In this document: in pieces, positions 25,424-39,284 of the stretch
Layout: each line of letters opens with the position of its first letter
Numbering within the stretch: position 1 is the first letter of the stretch
Source of the DNA: Bacteroidaceae bacterium
GTDB taxonomy: Bacteria > Bacteroidota > Bacteroidia > Bacteroidales > Bacteroidaceae
Length of the DNA stretch: 53,581 nucleotides
Assembly: GCA_017507385.1 (NCBI GenBank)
Contig: JAFWAX010000037.1
Coordinates: 1 to 53,581 of the forward strand
Direction of reading: 5' to 3'
Made by a program: the position numbers and the translations under genes
The notes under the pieces: model-generated
What the model saw: only the letters and a program-made list of their open reading frames with translations
Databases searched by the model: none
Told to the model about the DNA's origin: nothing

Positions 25424-27269
25424 ACGCATCATGTCTATGGATATCAGAAAAATCTTCATATATATTTGTCTATCCTGTTCCACACCTGTTGTGGAAGCAC
25501 AGCCTCTGCAAGAATTTCCCTTAGACCAAGTGGAACTCAAGGCATCATGGGTGAAAGAACGCGAGCGAATGAACATCGACTTCATCCGAAGCATCGATGC
25601 AGACCGTTTGCTCCATACGTTTAGGCTCACAGCAGGAATTCCTTCCCAAGCAGAGCCTTTAGGTGGTTGGGAAGCACCACACATTGGGCTGCGCGGCCAC
25701 TTCACGGGGCACTATCTATCTGCCCTTTCCACCCTTGTCAACAAGTATGGAGACGATATTCTGAACCAGCGCCTGAAATACCTGATTGAAGAACTGGAAC
25801 GTTGCCAGCAAGCCAACGGGAAAGGATACCTAAGCGCATTCCCCGAAACCGAATTCGATGTTCTGGAAACACGCTTCGGAGGAGTCTGGGCTCCCTATTA
25901 CACCCTGCACAAACTGATGCAGGGCTTGCTTGATGTCTACACATTAGCAGGACATTCAAAGGCATACGACATGGCCTTACAGATGGCAGACTACATCAAC
26001 AACAGAATGTCATATCTCACCAAAGAGGACTTGTATCGCATATTCGACACAAGAGCTGCCAATCCCACCAACGAAGCAGGAGGCATAAACGAGGTGCTCT
26101 ACAAACTCTACTCCATCTCTCGCGACCCCAAGCATTTACGACTGGCACATCTGTTCGACCCCGATTGGCTTGTCACCCCTTTGTCACAAGGAACCGACAT
26201 ACTCTCAGGACTGCATTCCAACACACATATTGCACTCATACAAGGATTCTTCTGGAGATACAAACTCACAAACGAACAGAAATACTGGAATGCGACTCAA
26301 AACTTCTGGGACATCTTGCACAAAGACCACGCTTATGCAAACGGAACAAGCAGCGGTCCTCATCCACACCCAACCACACCCACATCCAAGACAGCAGAAC
26401 ATTGGGGCGACGCGGGGAAACTCTGCAACACACTCAGCGCAGAGATTGGAGAGAGTTGCGTGACACACAACACCCAAAAACTTTCTGCATACCTATTCAG
26501 CCATACAGGAAACCCACGCTATGCTGACAAAATGATGGACATGTACTGGAATGCCATCCTGCCCATACAAAGCGCATCGACAGGAAAGGTGACATACCAC
26601 TTGCCCTTAGGCTCTCCACGCACAAAGAAATATCTCCAGCCTGGAGATTTCTTCTGCTGCAGCGGCTCTTCCACAGAAGCTTTCACACGCCTGAACGCCA
26701 ACATCTACTGGCACAACGACAGCAATGATGCACTGTGGATCAATCAATACGTTCCATCCACCTTGCACTGGGAACAGAAAGGTGTCGTCATTGAACAAGA
26801 CGGAGATTTTCCCAAATCATCCTCAATGACTTTCACCGTAAAAACAGCACAGAAACAGCATTTCTCGCTCAATCTCCTGATTCCCTCATGGGCAGAAAAA
26901 GCATCCATCAGCATCAACGGCAAGAAAAGCTCTATCAAGACAACCGGGCAACCTCGCTACCACACCATCAACCGCCAGTGGAAAAACGGCGACAAAGTGC
27001 AGCTCCATCTCCAAGGAGGATTCAGAATCCACCATCTGCAAGGCAACTGCCAAACCATCGCCATTTCACATGGACCGATGTTGCTTGCCTTCATCGGGAA
27101 TGAAGAAATCAAGCTGCAACTGACCGAAAGCCAGCTGCTCAGCAATCTCCACACGGCAGACGCAACCAAAGGTATCTTCACTCTAAACAGCAACGGCAAG
27201 CAATACACATTGCGCCCACTATTCGATGTGGACGGCGAGTCCTATAGCGTATATGTACAATTAAGATAA
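25416..27269 (+). CDS. GH127-family glycosidase (DUF1680), probable beta-L-arabinofuranosidase
   Basis: This 617-residue exported enzyme has a signal peptide near residues 8-29 (FIYICLSCSTPVVEA); starts at 25431 or 25437 are alternatives. The alpha/alpha barrel includes GWEAPHIGLRGHFTGHYLSA. The zinc-cysteine active site is clear: GESCVTHN (Glu and Cys ligands, near residue 348) and DFFCCSGSSTEAF (the Cys pair, with the nucleophile, near residue 412). GH127 enzymes remove beta-L-arabinofuranose, although related families act on other sugars. With a fucosidase and galactosidase downstream it probably trims a branched plant or host glycan in the periplasm. Confidence 0.85.
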   Translation: MIRRIMSMDIRKIFIYICLSCSTPVVEAQPLQEFPLDQVELKASWVKERERMNIDFIRSIDADRLLHTFRLTAGIPSQAEPLGGWEAPHIGLRGHFTGHYLSALSTLVNKYGDDILNQRLKYLIEELERCQQANGKGYLSAFPETEFDVLETRFGGVWAPYYTLHKLMQGLLDVYTLAGHSKAYDMALQMADYINNRMSYLTKEDLYRIFDTRAANPTNEAGGINEVLYKLYSISRDPKHLRLAHLFDPDWLVTPLSQGTDILSGLHSNTHIALIQGFFWRYKLTNEQKYWNATQNFWDILHKDHAYANGTSSGPHPHPTTPTSKTAEHWGDAGKLCNTLSAEIGESCVTHNTQKLSAYLFSHTGNPRYADKMMDMYWNAILPIQSASTGKVTYHLPLGSPRTKKYLQPGDFFCCSGSSTEAFTRLNANIYWHNDSNDALWINQYVPSTLHWEQKGVVIEQDGDFPKSSSMTFTVKTAQKQHFSLNLLIPSWAEKASISINGKKSSIKTTGQPRYHTINRQWKNGDKVQLHLQGGFRIHHLQGNCQTIAISHGPMLLAFIGNEEIKLQLTESQLLSNLHTADATKGIFTLNSNGKQYTLRPLFDVDGESYSVYVQLR

Positions 27270-27292
27270 GACCTTAAAAACCTTAAACTCAA

Positions 27293-31945
<4,653 letters not shown>

Positions 31946-31946
<1 letters not shown>

Positions 31947-32132
31947 GTTCGACGAATTAGCATAAAGCAGGCCGTTCCCTACGTGTCCACCGTGCGCATA
32001 ATATTCAAAACACCGCCTACGAAATATTTTGCGCACGGTGTTTTAAATATTTCACGCACAGTGCATGCTAAAGCAGCGTGAATCTTATTTTTGTTTAAGT
32101 CAATTCATGCAGCTTTTTAATTCGCAGAACTC
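31946..32132. mobile_element. MITE-like palindromic element, copy 1
   Basis: About 187 bases begin AGTTCGACGAATTA and end TTAATTCGCAGAACTC, i.e. terminal inverted repeats, and contain an inner palindrome built on ACCGTGCGCATAATATT...GGTGTTTTAAATATT. The whole is near-identical to the reverse complement of 40042-40227. It has no coding capacity beyond chance frames. It directly abuts the GH2 stop codon and may double as its terminator. Confidence 0.8.
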
Positions 32133-32172
32133 ACGTTAAAGTTGCTCCTCCTTCTGAAAAACCTCGATTTAT

Positions 32173-32203
32173 TTTGTACTTCAGTCACTTATCATTACCT
32201 TTG
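32173..32203 (+). promoter_or_regulatory. Promoter of the YhaM-like gene
   Basis: TTTG at 32173-32176, 19 bases, then TACCTTTG at 32196-32203, an ideal Bacteroidetes promoter. The ATG at 32227 follows 23 bases later. Confidence 0.8.
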
Positions 32204-32226
32204 CATACAACAATTAAACTATTCCT

Positions 32227-33090
32227 ATGAGCAAAGAATATATCGTGCTGAGCCGACAGGATGCTGTGGCTCGCAACAACTCACCCTATGTGAACCTGAA
32301 GATTGCAAACAAGGAGGGAAACGAGAACATCTGCGTGTTTGATGTTCCGAAGAGCAATGGACCGCAAGTGGGACAGATTGTCACCTTCATCACTATACGC
32401 GAGAACCAGGGCAAGAAATCGGCTTCAAACATGGACATGATTGTGGGCAAGTTCCCGACAGAGGAGCATCCGCTCTATCATCTCGTTCCCCGCCCCATCA
32501 AGCGAGAGCTATGGGATACGACCATCGAGAAGCTGCTGGGATTCTGCACTGACAAGGTGCTGATGGGTTTCATCCGCCAGCAGGCTGAGGACTTGTATCC
32601 GAAGTACAGCAAGTATCCTGCAGCCACGAATGTTCACCATGCTTTTCCAGGCGGTCTGCTCAACCACGTCTATCAGATGCTGCATCTGCTTGAAGGCATC
32701 TACCCCGTCTATCCGTACCCCGAGGAACTGAAGATTGAACGCTGCATTCTCGGCATCTTGTTCCACGATTGGGGCAAGCTGTGCGAGTATAACATGGAGG
32801 GCGAGAAACTGGAAAACGGATTTCTGCTGGGACACATCTACATGTCTGCCAACTACTTGAACAATCTGCTGCGTGACCTCGGCATCGACAAGCGAGAAAT
32901 CAACTTTATCGTGCACTGCATCTTGGCTCACCACGGACAGTTGGAGTATGGCAGTCCTGTCCTTCCCTGCATTCCGGAGGCGCAGCTGGTGACTTACATT
33001 GACAACATCTCAGCCAAGGCGGATATTTTCAGCACAACGGGCAATTTGGAAAAGGCATTTGCCTTGGGCACAAGCGTGGTGAAAGGATAG
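32227..33090 (+). CDS. HD-domain nuclease, YhaM-like 3'-5' exoribonuclease family
   Basis: This is a 287-residue cytosolic protein. An N-terminal OB-fold-like part (about 1-75) is followed by an HD phosphohydrolase domain. The first metal His is in GGLLNHVYQML (147), the HD pair in ILFHDWGKL (180-181), and later histidines lie in GHIYMSANY and CILAHHGQLEYG. This arrangement matches the YhaM/CBF1 family that degrades RNA or single-stranded DNA from the 3' end. It is a single-gene unit with its own promoter and a strong terminator. The exact substrate in this organism is not shown by sequence. Confidence 0.8.
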   Translation: MSKEYIVLSRQDAVARNNSPYVNLKIANKEGNENICVFDVPKSNGPQVGQIVTFITIRENQGKKSASNMDMIVGKFPTEEHPLYHLVPRPIKRELWDTTIEKLLGFCTDKVLMGFIRQQAEDLYPKYSKYPAATNVHHAFPGGLLNHVYQMLHLLEGIYPVYPYPEELKIERCILGILFHDWGKLCEYNMEGEKLENGFLLGHIYMSANYLNNLLRDLGIDKREINFIVHCILAHHGQLEYGSPVLPCIPEAQLVTYIDNISAKADIFSTTGNLEKAFALGTSVVKG

Positions 33091-33112
33091 CTCCAAACCA
33101 TTGACAAGACAG

Positions 33113-33150
33113 AAGGGAGCCATAGAGATTCGATTCTCCATGGCTCCCTT
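33113..33150. terminator. Bidirectional terminator
   Basis: AAGGGAGCCATAGAGA (33113-33128) pairs with TCTCCATGGCTCCCTT (33135-33150) at 15 of 16 positions with a 6-base loop. It lies between two convergent genes and so can end both. Confidence 0.8.
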
Positions 33151-33173
33151 ACTATTATTAATATTCCTGAAAA

Positions 33174-33692
33174 TCAAGCAGGACGATAAGTTACAATGAA
33201 ATAGAAGAATTGTGGATTGTGGTAGAGTTTAAATTCATACACACTTGATTCATCCTTCACCTCAAACACCTCTACCCGATGGCGTCCTTCGTCTCGCTGC
33301 ATCTCTTTGAAGTGAGGACGCAAGTCGCGCATGAGCGACATGATGGAGCCTTGGGGATAGACCATTTCCCGTCCCACCACGAAATGCAGCTCCTTGTTGC
33401 CTTCTTGATAGAGGAAAGCATTGACGCATTTTGCGCTGCTGAAGTTCTCGTGGCTACCATTCCAGTAAGCAAGGAAATCGCCACCCAAATCCTGATTAAT
33501 ATACGAATACTTCTCTAAAGTTGCCTTGAACTGCTCAGCATCCATGGAAAGCATCGCCACGAAATTTGCCACCGTGGGCTTAATCACTATGATTTCCTGT
33601 TCCTCTCCATAAGGTTTCGTACAGACATCCAGTTCCTGCGCCTGCAAATGGAGACCTAATAGCATGGCAAATAAAAACATCACTTTTCTCAT
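33174..33692 (-). CDS. Small exported protein of unknown function
   Basis: This 172-residue protein has a signal peptide (MRKVMFLFAMLLGLHLQAQ). The mature part is a mixed alpha/beta sequence with one cysteine pair possibility (Cys at positions near 24 and 88) and no motif I recognise. Segments such as LHFVVGREMVYPQGSI and FYFIVTYRPA at the C-terminus look like beta strands. It is a monocistronic gene with TATCTTTG upstream. No function can be assigned from sequence or neighbours. Confidence 0.75.
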   Translation of the reverse strand: MRKVMFLFAMLLGLHLQAQELDVCTKPYGEEQEIIVIKPTVANFVAMLSMDAEQFKATLEKYSYINQDLGGDFLAYWNGSHENFSSAKCVNAFLYQEGNKELHFVVGREMVYPQGSIMSLMRDLRPHFKEMQRDEGRHRVEVFEVKDESSVYEFKLYHNPQFFYFIVTYRPA

Positions 33693-33747
33693 AAGCCAAA
33701 TAGATTAAAAATTGATAATAGGTTAAAATTGATTGCTATAAGATGTC

Positions 33748-33755
33748 CAAAGATA
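33748..33755 (-). promoter_or_regulatory. -7 element for the small exported protein
   Basis: Minus-strand TATCTTTG lies 56 bases upstream of the start at 33692. The -33 box is not distinct. Confidence 0.45.
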
Positions 33756-33857
33756 CGGTTTTTTCATCAAACTTCACAATTTTTATTCATTTTTTTGGGA
33801 AACTTCAAAAAAAAAAATAAAAATCCCGTCTATAAGGGAAAGGCATACAGAACAGAA

Positions 33858-33894
33858 CGATGAAGTGGCTGAGGATGCCCCAACCACTTCATCG
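33858..33894 (-). terminator. Hairpin downstream of the M13 peptidase gene
   Basis: CGATGAAGTGG (33858-33868) and CCACTTCATCG (33884-33894) pair perfectly over 11 bases. It lies 32 bases past the peptidase stop. A long U-tract on the minus strand follows only about 30 bases further on (33800-33830), so termination may occur there. Confidence 0.6.
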
Positions 33895-33925
33895 CTGAAT
33901 AATCACTTCTTGGACAGATGGGAAT

Positions 33926-35968
33926 TTACCAGATTTTCAAACGCTTTTCTTCTGGCACATAAAGGGGGGCTTCCTCTGTAATGCCGAATGCCTCATACCA
34001 AGCATCCAGCAGCGGCAGTGCGCCATTGACACGCCATTCGCCCAGCGAGTGGGGATCGATGGTGGTGAGGCGACGGATTTCTGCTTCTGTGATGTTCTGC
34101 CCCCACACACCGGCATAGGCAAGGAAGAATCGCTGTTCGGGCGTGAAGCCTTCCTTGACAGGCAGCGGATTGTCTTTTGTGGCATTTTTGAAGGCAGCAT
34201 AGGCAAACTTCAACCCGCCGTGGTCGCCAAGATTTTCGCCACAGCAAAGGTCGCCATTCGCATTCAGGTCAGGCAGCACCTTAATGGCAGAGAAGAAATC
34301 CTTGATGACTTGGGCACGTTCGTTATACTTGTCAGCATCGCCCTCTGCCCACCAGTCGCGGAAATTGCCATCCTTGTCGAACTGCCTTCCCTGGTCGTCG
34401 AAGCCATGTGACATCTCATGTCCGATGACCACGCCAATGGCACCATAGTTGAAGGCATCGTCTGCTTCCATGTCGAAGAATGGATATTGCAGTATGCCTG
34501 CAGGAAAGCATATCTCGTTCGTTGTAGGGTTGTAGTAGGCATTGACTGTCTGTGGCGTCATGTACCATTCTGTTGGATCTACGGGCTTCTTCCACTTGCG
34601 CGAAACGATGTCAGCGATTGCCCACTTGGACACCTCTTTCATGTTCTCGTAAAGCGACTTTTCGGGGTCGATGTTCATCTTCGAGTAGTCGCGCCACTCG
34701 TCCGGGTATCCAATCTTGATATAGAAAGCATCCAGCTTCTCATGCGCAGCCGCCTTAGTTGCCTCGCTCATCCACTCCTGCGCATCGATACGTTCGCCAA
34801 GAGCCTGCTGCAAATTGCGCACCATCTCCATCATGCGCTCCTTGTTGGCTGGTGGGAAATACTTCTCGACATAGAGCTGTCCAACAGCCTCTCCTAATAT
34901 GCTGTTGACGGCATTGACACTGCGTTTCCAACGTGGATGTGGCTGCTGGGCACCTGTCATGATGCGTCCGCTGAAATCGAATGCTTCCTCATAAACCTCA
35001 TCACCAAGCAAAGAAGCTGCTGAGCTGAGAATCTGCCATTGGAACCAGTCTTTCAATACCCTGACAGGCGTATCCTTCAGCACAGCCATCGCTTCCCGGA
35101 GTGCTTCAGGCTGAGAGACAGAAAGACTGTCTATATCAGTAACACCCTGAATGTCGAAATAGCCTCTCCAATCAAGCCCACTGTATTCTGCCACGAAATC
35201 GGGAAATGCCATCTTGTGGTAATTACTAGCAGGATCACGGAGTTCTACATTGCTCTTGCCTGCCTTTGCCATGCGAGTTTCCAACTGCATAATATTTTCC
35301 ATCTTACGCTGTGCCTCGTCCTCAGTTTCGCCTGCAAGACAAAACATCTTGACAATGTGCTGGCGATAGCCTTCAAGGATTTTTCTATTAGCCTCATCGT
35401 CCTTCACATAGTAGTCGCGGTTGATGCTATAGCCACCCTGAGAAACCTGAAGGAGGTTTTCCTTTGACGACATCATGTCGGCACTGATGTAGGAACTCCA
35501 CAGTTCACCAAAGCTGACTCCTTCCATCATCATCTGGCTCATGAGATCCATCAGCTGAGCGGTTGTTTCGACCGCTTCCACACGATTCAGGTCAACCATG
35601 ACTGGGGCAACTCCTTCCTCGTTCTGCCGCACAGAGTCCATGCGCAGAGTATAGAGGTCGCCTATCTTCTGTCCCAGCGTACCTTTTTCCTGTGGCTCTT
35701 CCGCAAGACCCTCAATGATGTCGCGGATGCGTTTGTTGTTCTCTTCTTCCACAATGTCAAAACTTCCAAACCTTGCATATTCAGGCTTCAACGGATTATT
35801 CTTCATCCATCCTCCACAAGCATAGCGATAGAAGTCCGTGCCAGGTTCCACGCTCAGATCCATATTTTCCAATTTAATGCCAATTGTCTGGGCTGGCTTG
35901 TCAGTGCAACTGTCAAAGATTGCTGCCGAAGAAAGTGCCATTACCATCAGTAAGTTTTTAGTTTTCAT
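33926..35968 (-). CDS. M13-family zinc metallopeptidase (PepO/neprilysin-like)
   Basis: This 680-residue exported peptidase is taken from MKTKNLLMVMALSSAA, which is a signal sequence; a cysteine in FDSC may be a weak lipobox. A longer frame to 36115 would cross the promoter of this gene and of the divergent thiamine operon, so it is rejected. M13 marks are FYRYACGGWMKNNP at the N-terminus, the zinc site VIGHEMSHGFDDQGR near residue 515, and GENLGDHGG near residue 580 carrying the third ligand and Asp partner. The C-terminus (about 640-680) has the family's RVNGAL segment. It cleaves short peptides in the periplasm or at the surface; the target is unknown. Confidence 0.9.
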   Translation of the reverse strand: MKTKNLLMVMALSSAAIFDSCTDKPAQTIGIKLENMDLSVEPGTDFYRYACGGWMKNNPLKPEYARFGSFDIVEEENNKRIRDIIEGLAEEPQEKGTLGQKIGDLYTLRMDSVRQNEEGVAPVMVDLNRVEAVETTAQLMDLMSQMMMEGVSFGELWSSYISADMMSSKENLLQVSQGGYSINRDYYVKDDEANRKILEGYRQHIVKMFCLAGETEDEAQRKMENIMQLETRMAKAGKSNVELRDPASNYHKMAFPDFVAEYSGLDWRGYFDIQGVTDIDSLSVSQPEALREAMAVLKDTPVRVLKDWFQWQILSSAASLLGDEVYEEAFDFSGRIMTGAQQPHPRWKRSVNAVNSILGEAVGQLYVEKYFPPANKERMMEMVRNLQQALGERIDAQEWMSEATKAAAHEKLDAFYIKIGYPDEWRDYSKMNIDPEKSLYENMKEVSKWAIADIVSRKWKKPVDPTEWYMTPQTVNAYYNPTTNEICFPAGILQYPFFDMEADDAFNYGAIGVVIGHEMSHGFDDQGRQFDKDGNFRDWWAEGDADKYNERAQVIKDFFSAIKVLPDLNANGDLCCGENLGDHGGLKFAYAAFKNATKDNPLPVKEGFTPEQRFFLAYAGVWGQNITEAEIRRLTTIDPHSLGEWRVNGALPLLDAWYEAFGITEEAPLYVPEEKRLKIW

Positions 35969-35998
35969 ATCAATTAAGTCTATTTGTTTTGTCGAATA

Positions 35999-36006
35999 CA
36001 AAGTTA
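35999..36006 (-). promoter_or_regulatory. -7 element for the M13 peptidase
   Basis: Minus-strand TAACTTTG lies 31 bases upstream of the ATG chosen at 35968, which supports that shorter start. Confidence 0.6.
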
Positions 36007-36101
36007 GGCATTTTCGGCCAACATCTGCTTCTTTCGTACCTATATTTGACTTTCGCCACGCCAAAAAGTACTGGTAGCCCCTAAAAAATGCACTCATTTC
36101 T

Positions 36102-36131
36102 TTTGTAAATTCCATTTATTCTGTACCTTTG
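36102..36131 (+). promoter_or_regulatory. Promoter of the thiamine salvage operon
   Basis: TTTG at 36102-36105, 18 bases, TACCTTTG at 36124-36131. Transcription would start near 36138, ahead of the TPP riboswitch. Confidence 0.75.
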
Positions 36132-36211
36132 CAACGATTTACATAATCCAGGCCGCACATAGGCATAGCAAAAACAAGCTTTGCTTAGTGTTCGGTCTGT
36201 TCATGATTTTA

Positions 36212-36310
36212 ACTAAAGGGGTGCTCGCATCTGCGGGCTGAGATTATACCCACGAACCTGATGCAGGTAATGCTGCCGTAGGAATGATTGAAGACTGAAA
36301 AGCCCCTTTT
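36212..36310 (+). promoter_or_regulatory. TPP riboswitch (THI element) with expression platform
   Basis: The conserved order GGGGTGC, GGCTGAGA, ACCC, GAACCTGATGCAGGTAATG and GCCGTAGGAA is present between 36218 and 36285, which is diagnostic of the thiamine pyrophosphate aptamer. CCCCTTT at 36303-36309 can pair with AAAGGGG at 36215-36221, which belongs to the aptamer's 5' side, so ligand-bound and ligand-free folds would be exclusive. TTAACTAAAG (36209-36218) and CTTTAGTTAA (36321-36330) also form a perfect 10-bp inverted repeat around it. Confidence 0.92.
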
Positions 36311-36337
36311 CATTATTAATCTTTAGTTAAACATTCT

Positions 36338-38623
36338 ATGATTAAGTTTCATTTAGGAGAAAAGGCTATTTTCAGTTTCCTTTTCTTATCTATCTGCCCA
36401 TCTTACATGATGGCGCGGAATGAGTATCAGGAAGATACTCTACAAAAAACAGTGATTCATCTTGACGAGGTTCATGTCATCTCCACCCGTGCCGGAGAAA
36501 AATCGCCTATTGCCCACACCCATGTGAGCAAGGAGCAGATTGAAAGCCTCAACTCGGGCAAAGACCTCCCCTTCCTCCTGTCAACAACACCCAGCGTAAC
36601 CATCACCAGCGATGCGGGCAATGGCGTGGGCTATACGACAGTCAGAGTGCGTGGTGTTGACCCGAGCCGTATAAACGTCACAGCCAATGGCATTCCGATG
36701 AACGATGCAGAAAGCTCGCAAGTATTCTGGGTCAATCTTCCCGACTTCGCTTCAAGTGCCGAAAGCATACAGATTCAACGTGGTGCAGGCACATCGACCA
36801 ACGGCTCTGGCGCTTTTGGCGCAACAGTGAACATCCAGATGTCAAAGCCCTGCACGAAGCCCTACTTCGGCATTGACTTGGCTGCCGGATCATACGGAAC
36901 CAACAAGGAAACCATCACATTCGGAACAGGGTTGCTGGGCAATCACTGGAGTTTGCAAGGAAGGCTCTCCCACATCGGCAGCGACGGCTACATAGACCGA
37001 GCTTCCGTAGGACTCAACTCTTACTTCCTGCAAGCAGGATACAACAGCACAAACACCGCCATCAAGTTCATCACCTTCAATGGGAAAGAGAAGACCTACC
37101 ATGCTTGGAACTACACCAGCAAATACGAGCAGGAGCTCTATGGCAGAACCTACAACTCATGCGGAGAGTACTACGATGAAGATGGGAACCGACACTACTA
37201 CAAGAACCAGACGGACAACTATCACCAGCAGAACTATCAGCTGCTGTGGAATCAAAGGCTGGATAACACCCTGAATTTCAATGTAGGACTGCACTACACA
37301 AAGGGGCAAGGATATTACGAGCAATACAAAGCCAACAAAAAGCTCTACACATTCAACCTCGGACAAGCAGGAGACTTCAACACGAAGGGGGATGTGATTA
37401 ACCAGAAGAAAATGGACAACGACTTCTATGGTTTCATCGCCTCGCTCAACTATGACAACGGAGACAACCTAACCGCTTCGCTGGGAGGAGGATGGAACAA
37501 CTACGAAGGGCAGCACTTTGGCAAAGTGCTGTGGGCAAGCAATGCTTATGTACCTGTTGATTTCACCTACTACGACAACAATGCCAGAAAGAATGACGGT
37601 AACATCTATGCCAAGGCCAACTATGAATTCCTGAAGGGCGTCAATGCCTTTGCCGACCTGCAATATCGACACACAGGCATTCGCATGGATGGTCCGACAG
37701 ACGACTACGACGACAATGGTCAGCAAATCAGCTACGGACAGCACTTCAGCTACGATTTCTTCAATCCCAAATTCGGACTTTTCTGGGAAATCAATAAATA
37801 TAATAATGTGTATGCCTCCCTCTCCATTTCACACAAAGAGCCAACCCGGAACGACTACGAAGACAACATCGGGAAGAACTTGAAAGCAGAGAAACTGCAA
37901 GATTGGGAATTGGGCTACAAGTATCAAAGCCCTACATTTACAGCCGGTGCCAACCTCTATCTGATGAACTACACCAACCAGTTTGTCCTCACAGGTCAAC
38001 TGAACGATATAGGAGAAATGATTGCCACCAACGACAACAGCGGCAAATCCTACCGTGCAGGAATCGAGCTGGAAGCATCTTTCAAGCCTACCGACTGGTT
38101 CCAGTGGGACATGAACGCCACTTTCAGCCGCAATCGCAACAAAGACTGGACAATCAGAGCGACACAGGAAGGGTCATGGGACGACCAAGGAACGCTCAAC
38201 CTTGGTGACACTAAAACATCCTTCTCTCCAGAAACCATCTTCAACAACATTCTCACATTCAATTGGAAAGGATGGAAAGCACAGCTCCTGAGCCAGTATA
38301 TCGGAGAACAATACATGACCAACACAGGTTTCCGCTATGCGAAAGTGGAAGACAAGTGCATCAAGATGACCCTCAGCGACCACTTCACCAATAACCTCGA
38401 CCTGTCGTACACGTTCAAAACAAAGAGCATCAAGCAGATAACCGCAGGCGTAACACTCTACAACCTCACATCGCTAAAATACGACAACAACGGATGGGCT
38501 TACTGCGAGATTGGGAAAGACGAGAATGGCAATGCTTACGCGTGGACCACAGACCTCTATGAAAGCGGTTTTGCGCCACAAGCACCCTTCCACTTCACAG
38601 CAAGGCTGTCACTCAAATTCTAA
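36338..38623 (+). CDS. TonB-dependent outer-membrane receptor, thiamine salvage
   Basis: This 761-residue receptor has an N-terminal signal segment (AIFSFLFLSICPSYMMA), then a TonB-box-like stretch and plug domain. The plug (about 45-165) includes VSTRAGEKSP-type residues, VRVRGVDPSRINVTANGIPMND and IQIQRGAGTSTNGSGAFGATVNI. The beta-barrel ends with the aromatic strand FHFTARLSLKF. It lies right behind the TPP riboswitch and before PnuT and the thiamine kinase. This arrangement is known from Bacteroidetes, where the receptor imports thiamine or phosphates of it. There is no SusD partner, as expected for a vitamin receptor. Confidence 0.9.
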   Translation: MIKFHLGEKAIFSFLFLSICPSYMMARNEYQEDTLQKTVIHLDEVHVISTRAGEKSPIAHTHVSKEQIESLNSGKDLPFLLSTTPSVTITSDAGNGVGYTTVRVRGVDPSRINVTANGIPMNDAESSQVFWVNLPDFASSAESIQIQRGAGTSTNGSGAFGATVNIQMSKPCTKPYFGIDLAAGSYGTNKETITFGTGLLGNHWSLQGRLSHIGSDGYIDRASVGLNSYFLQAGYNSTNTAIKFITFNGKEKTYHAWNYTSKYEQELYGRTYNSCGEYYDEDGNRHYYKNQTDNYHQQNYQLLWNQRLDNTLNFNVGLHYTKGQGYYEQYKANKKLYTFNLGQAGDFNTKGDVINQKKMDNDFYGFIASLNYDNGDNLTASLGGGWNNYEGQHFGKVLWASNAYVPVDFTYYDNNARKNDGNIYAKANYEFLKGVNAFADLQYRHTGIRMDGPTDDYDDNGQQISYGQHFSYDFFNPKFGLFWEINKYNNVYASLSISHKEPTRNDYEDNIGKNLKAEKLQDWELGYKYQSPTFTAGANLYLMNYTNQFVLTGQLNDIGEMIATNDNSGKSYRAGIELEASFKPTDWFQWDMNATFSRNRNKDWTIRATQEGSWDDQGTLNLGDTKTSFSPETIFNNILTFNWKGWKAQLLSQYIGEQYMTNTGFRYAKVEDKCIKMTLSDHFTNNLDLSYTFKTKSIKQITAGVTLYNLTSLKYDNNGWAYCEIGKDENGNAYAWTTDLYESGFAPQAPFHFTARLSLKF

Positions 38624-38697
38624 CACGTCTTCGGACTGTGCTTTATCAGGTTGCGCACAAACATGTTAGAACAGAAAATATACGGTTCAAAAGAAAA

Positions 38698-39279
38698 ATG
38701 AAAGATTATATCATCAATAACTGGATAGAAATTCTCGGTGTCATCACAGGACTCGTCTATCTCTATCAAGAAATAAAAGCAAGCATCTACATGTGGATTA
38801 CGGGCATCATCATGCCCGTAATCTCCTTGTTTGTCTATTACGAGGCAGGTCTCTACGCCGACTTTGGCATCAACATCTATTATTGTCTTGCCTCCATCTA
38901 CGGCATCATCGCCTGGCAATGCGGAAAGAAAAAAGACGACAAAGAATTGCCCATCACCCAAATGCCACGCAAAAAATGGTTAGCACTTGCAGCTTGCTTT
39001 GCCGCCTGCTTCATCGGCATCAGCTTCATCCTGCAAACATACACAGACAGCAACGTTCCATGGTGGGACAGTCTCACCACATCACTCTCCATCATCGCCA
39101 TGTGGATGTTAGCGCGCAAATGGATTGAGCAATGGTGGGTATGGATTGCCGTCGATGTCATCAGCACAGGGCTCTATGTCTTCAAAGGCATTTACCTTTA
39201 TGCCGCACTCTACATGCTCTATGCCATTATTGCCATCTACGGATACTGCAAATGGAAACAGCTCATACAAACAGCATAA
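38698..39279 (+). CDS. pnuT: PnuT-type thiamine transporter (PnuC family)
   Basis: This 193-residue inner-membrane protein has about seven hydrophobic helices. The N-terminus MKDYIINNWIEILGVITGLVYLYQEIK and the YEAGLYADFGINIYYCLASIYG segment with its conserved aromatic and Asn residues match the PnuC/PnuT family. WWVWIAVDVISTGLYVFKGIYLYAALY near the C-terminus carries the motif that binds the ligand. Its riboswitch and neighbours point to thiamine rather than nicotinamide riboside. I chose 38698 because an upstream frame to 38638 adds only unlikely residues. The kinase that traps thiamine follows after 5 bases. Confidence 0.9.
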   Translation: MKDYIINNWIEILGVITGLVYLYQEIKASIYMWITGIIMPVISLFVYYEAGLYADFGINIYYCLASIYGIIAWQCGKKKDDKELPITQMPRKKWLALAACFAACFIGISFILQTYTDSNVPWWDSLTTSLSIIAMWMLARKWIEQWWVWIAVDVISTGLYVFKGIYLYAALYMLYAIIAIYGYCKWKQLIQTA

Positions 39280-39284
39280 ACATC

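Noticed and set aside
35969-36115. N-terminal extension of the M13 peptidase
   Set aside because: It lies over the TAACTTTG promoter element and the divergent thiamine promoter; a signal peptide starts at 35968.
39132-39284. Upstream extension of thiamine pyrophosphokinase
   Set aside because: It overlaps pnuT by about 150 bases and encodes residues unlike the family.
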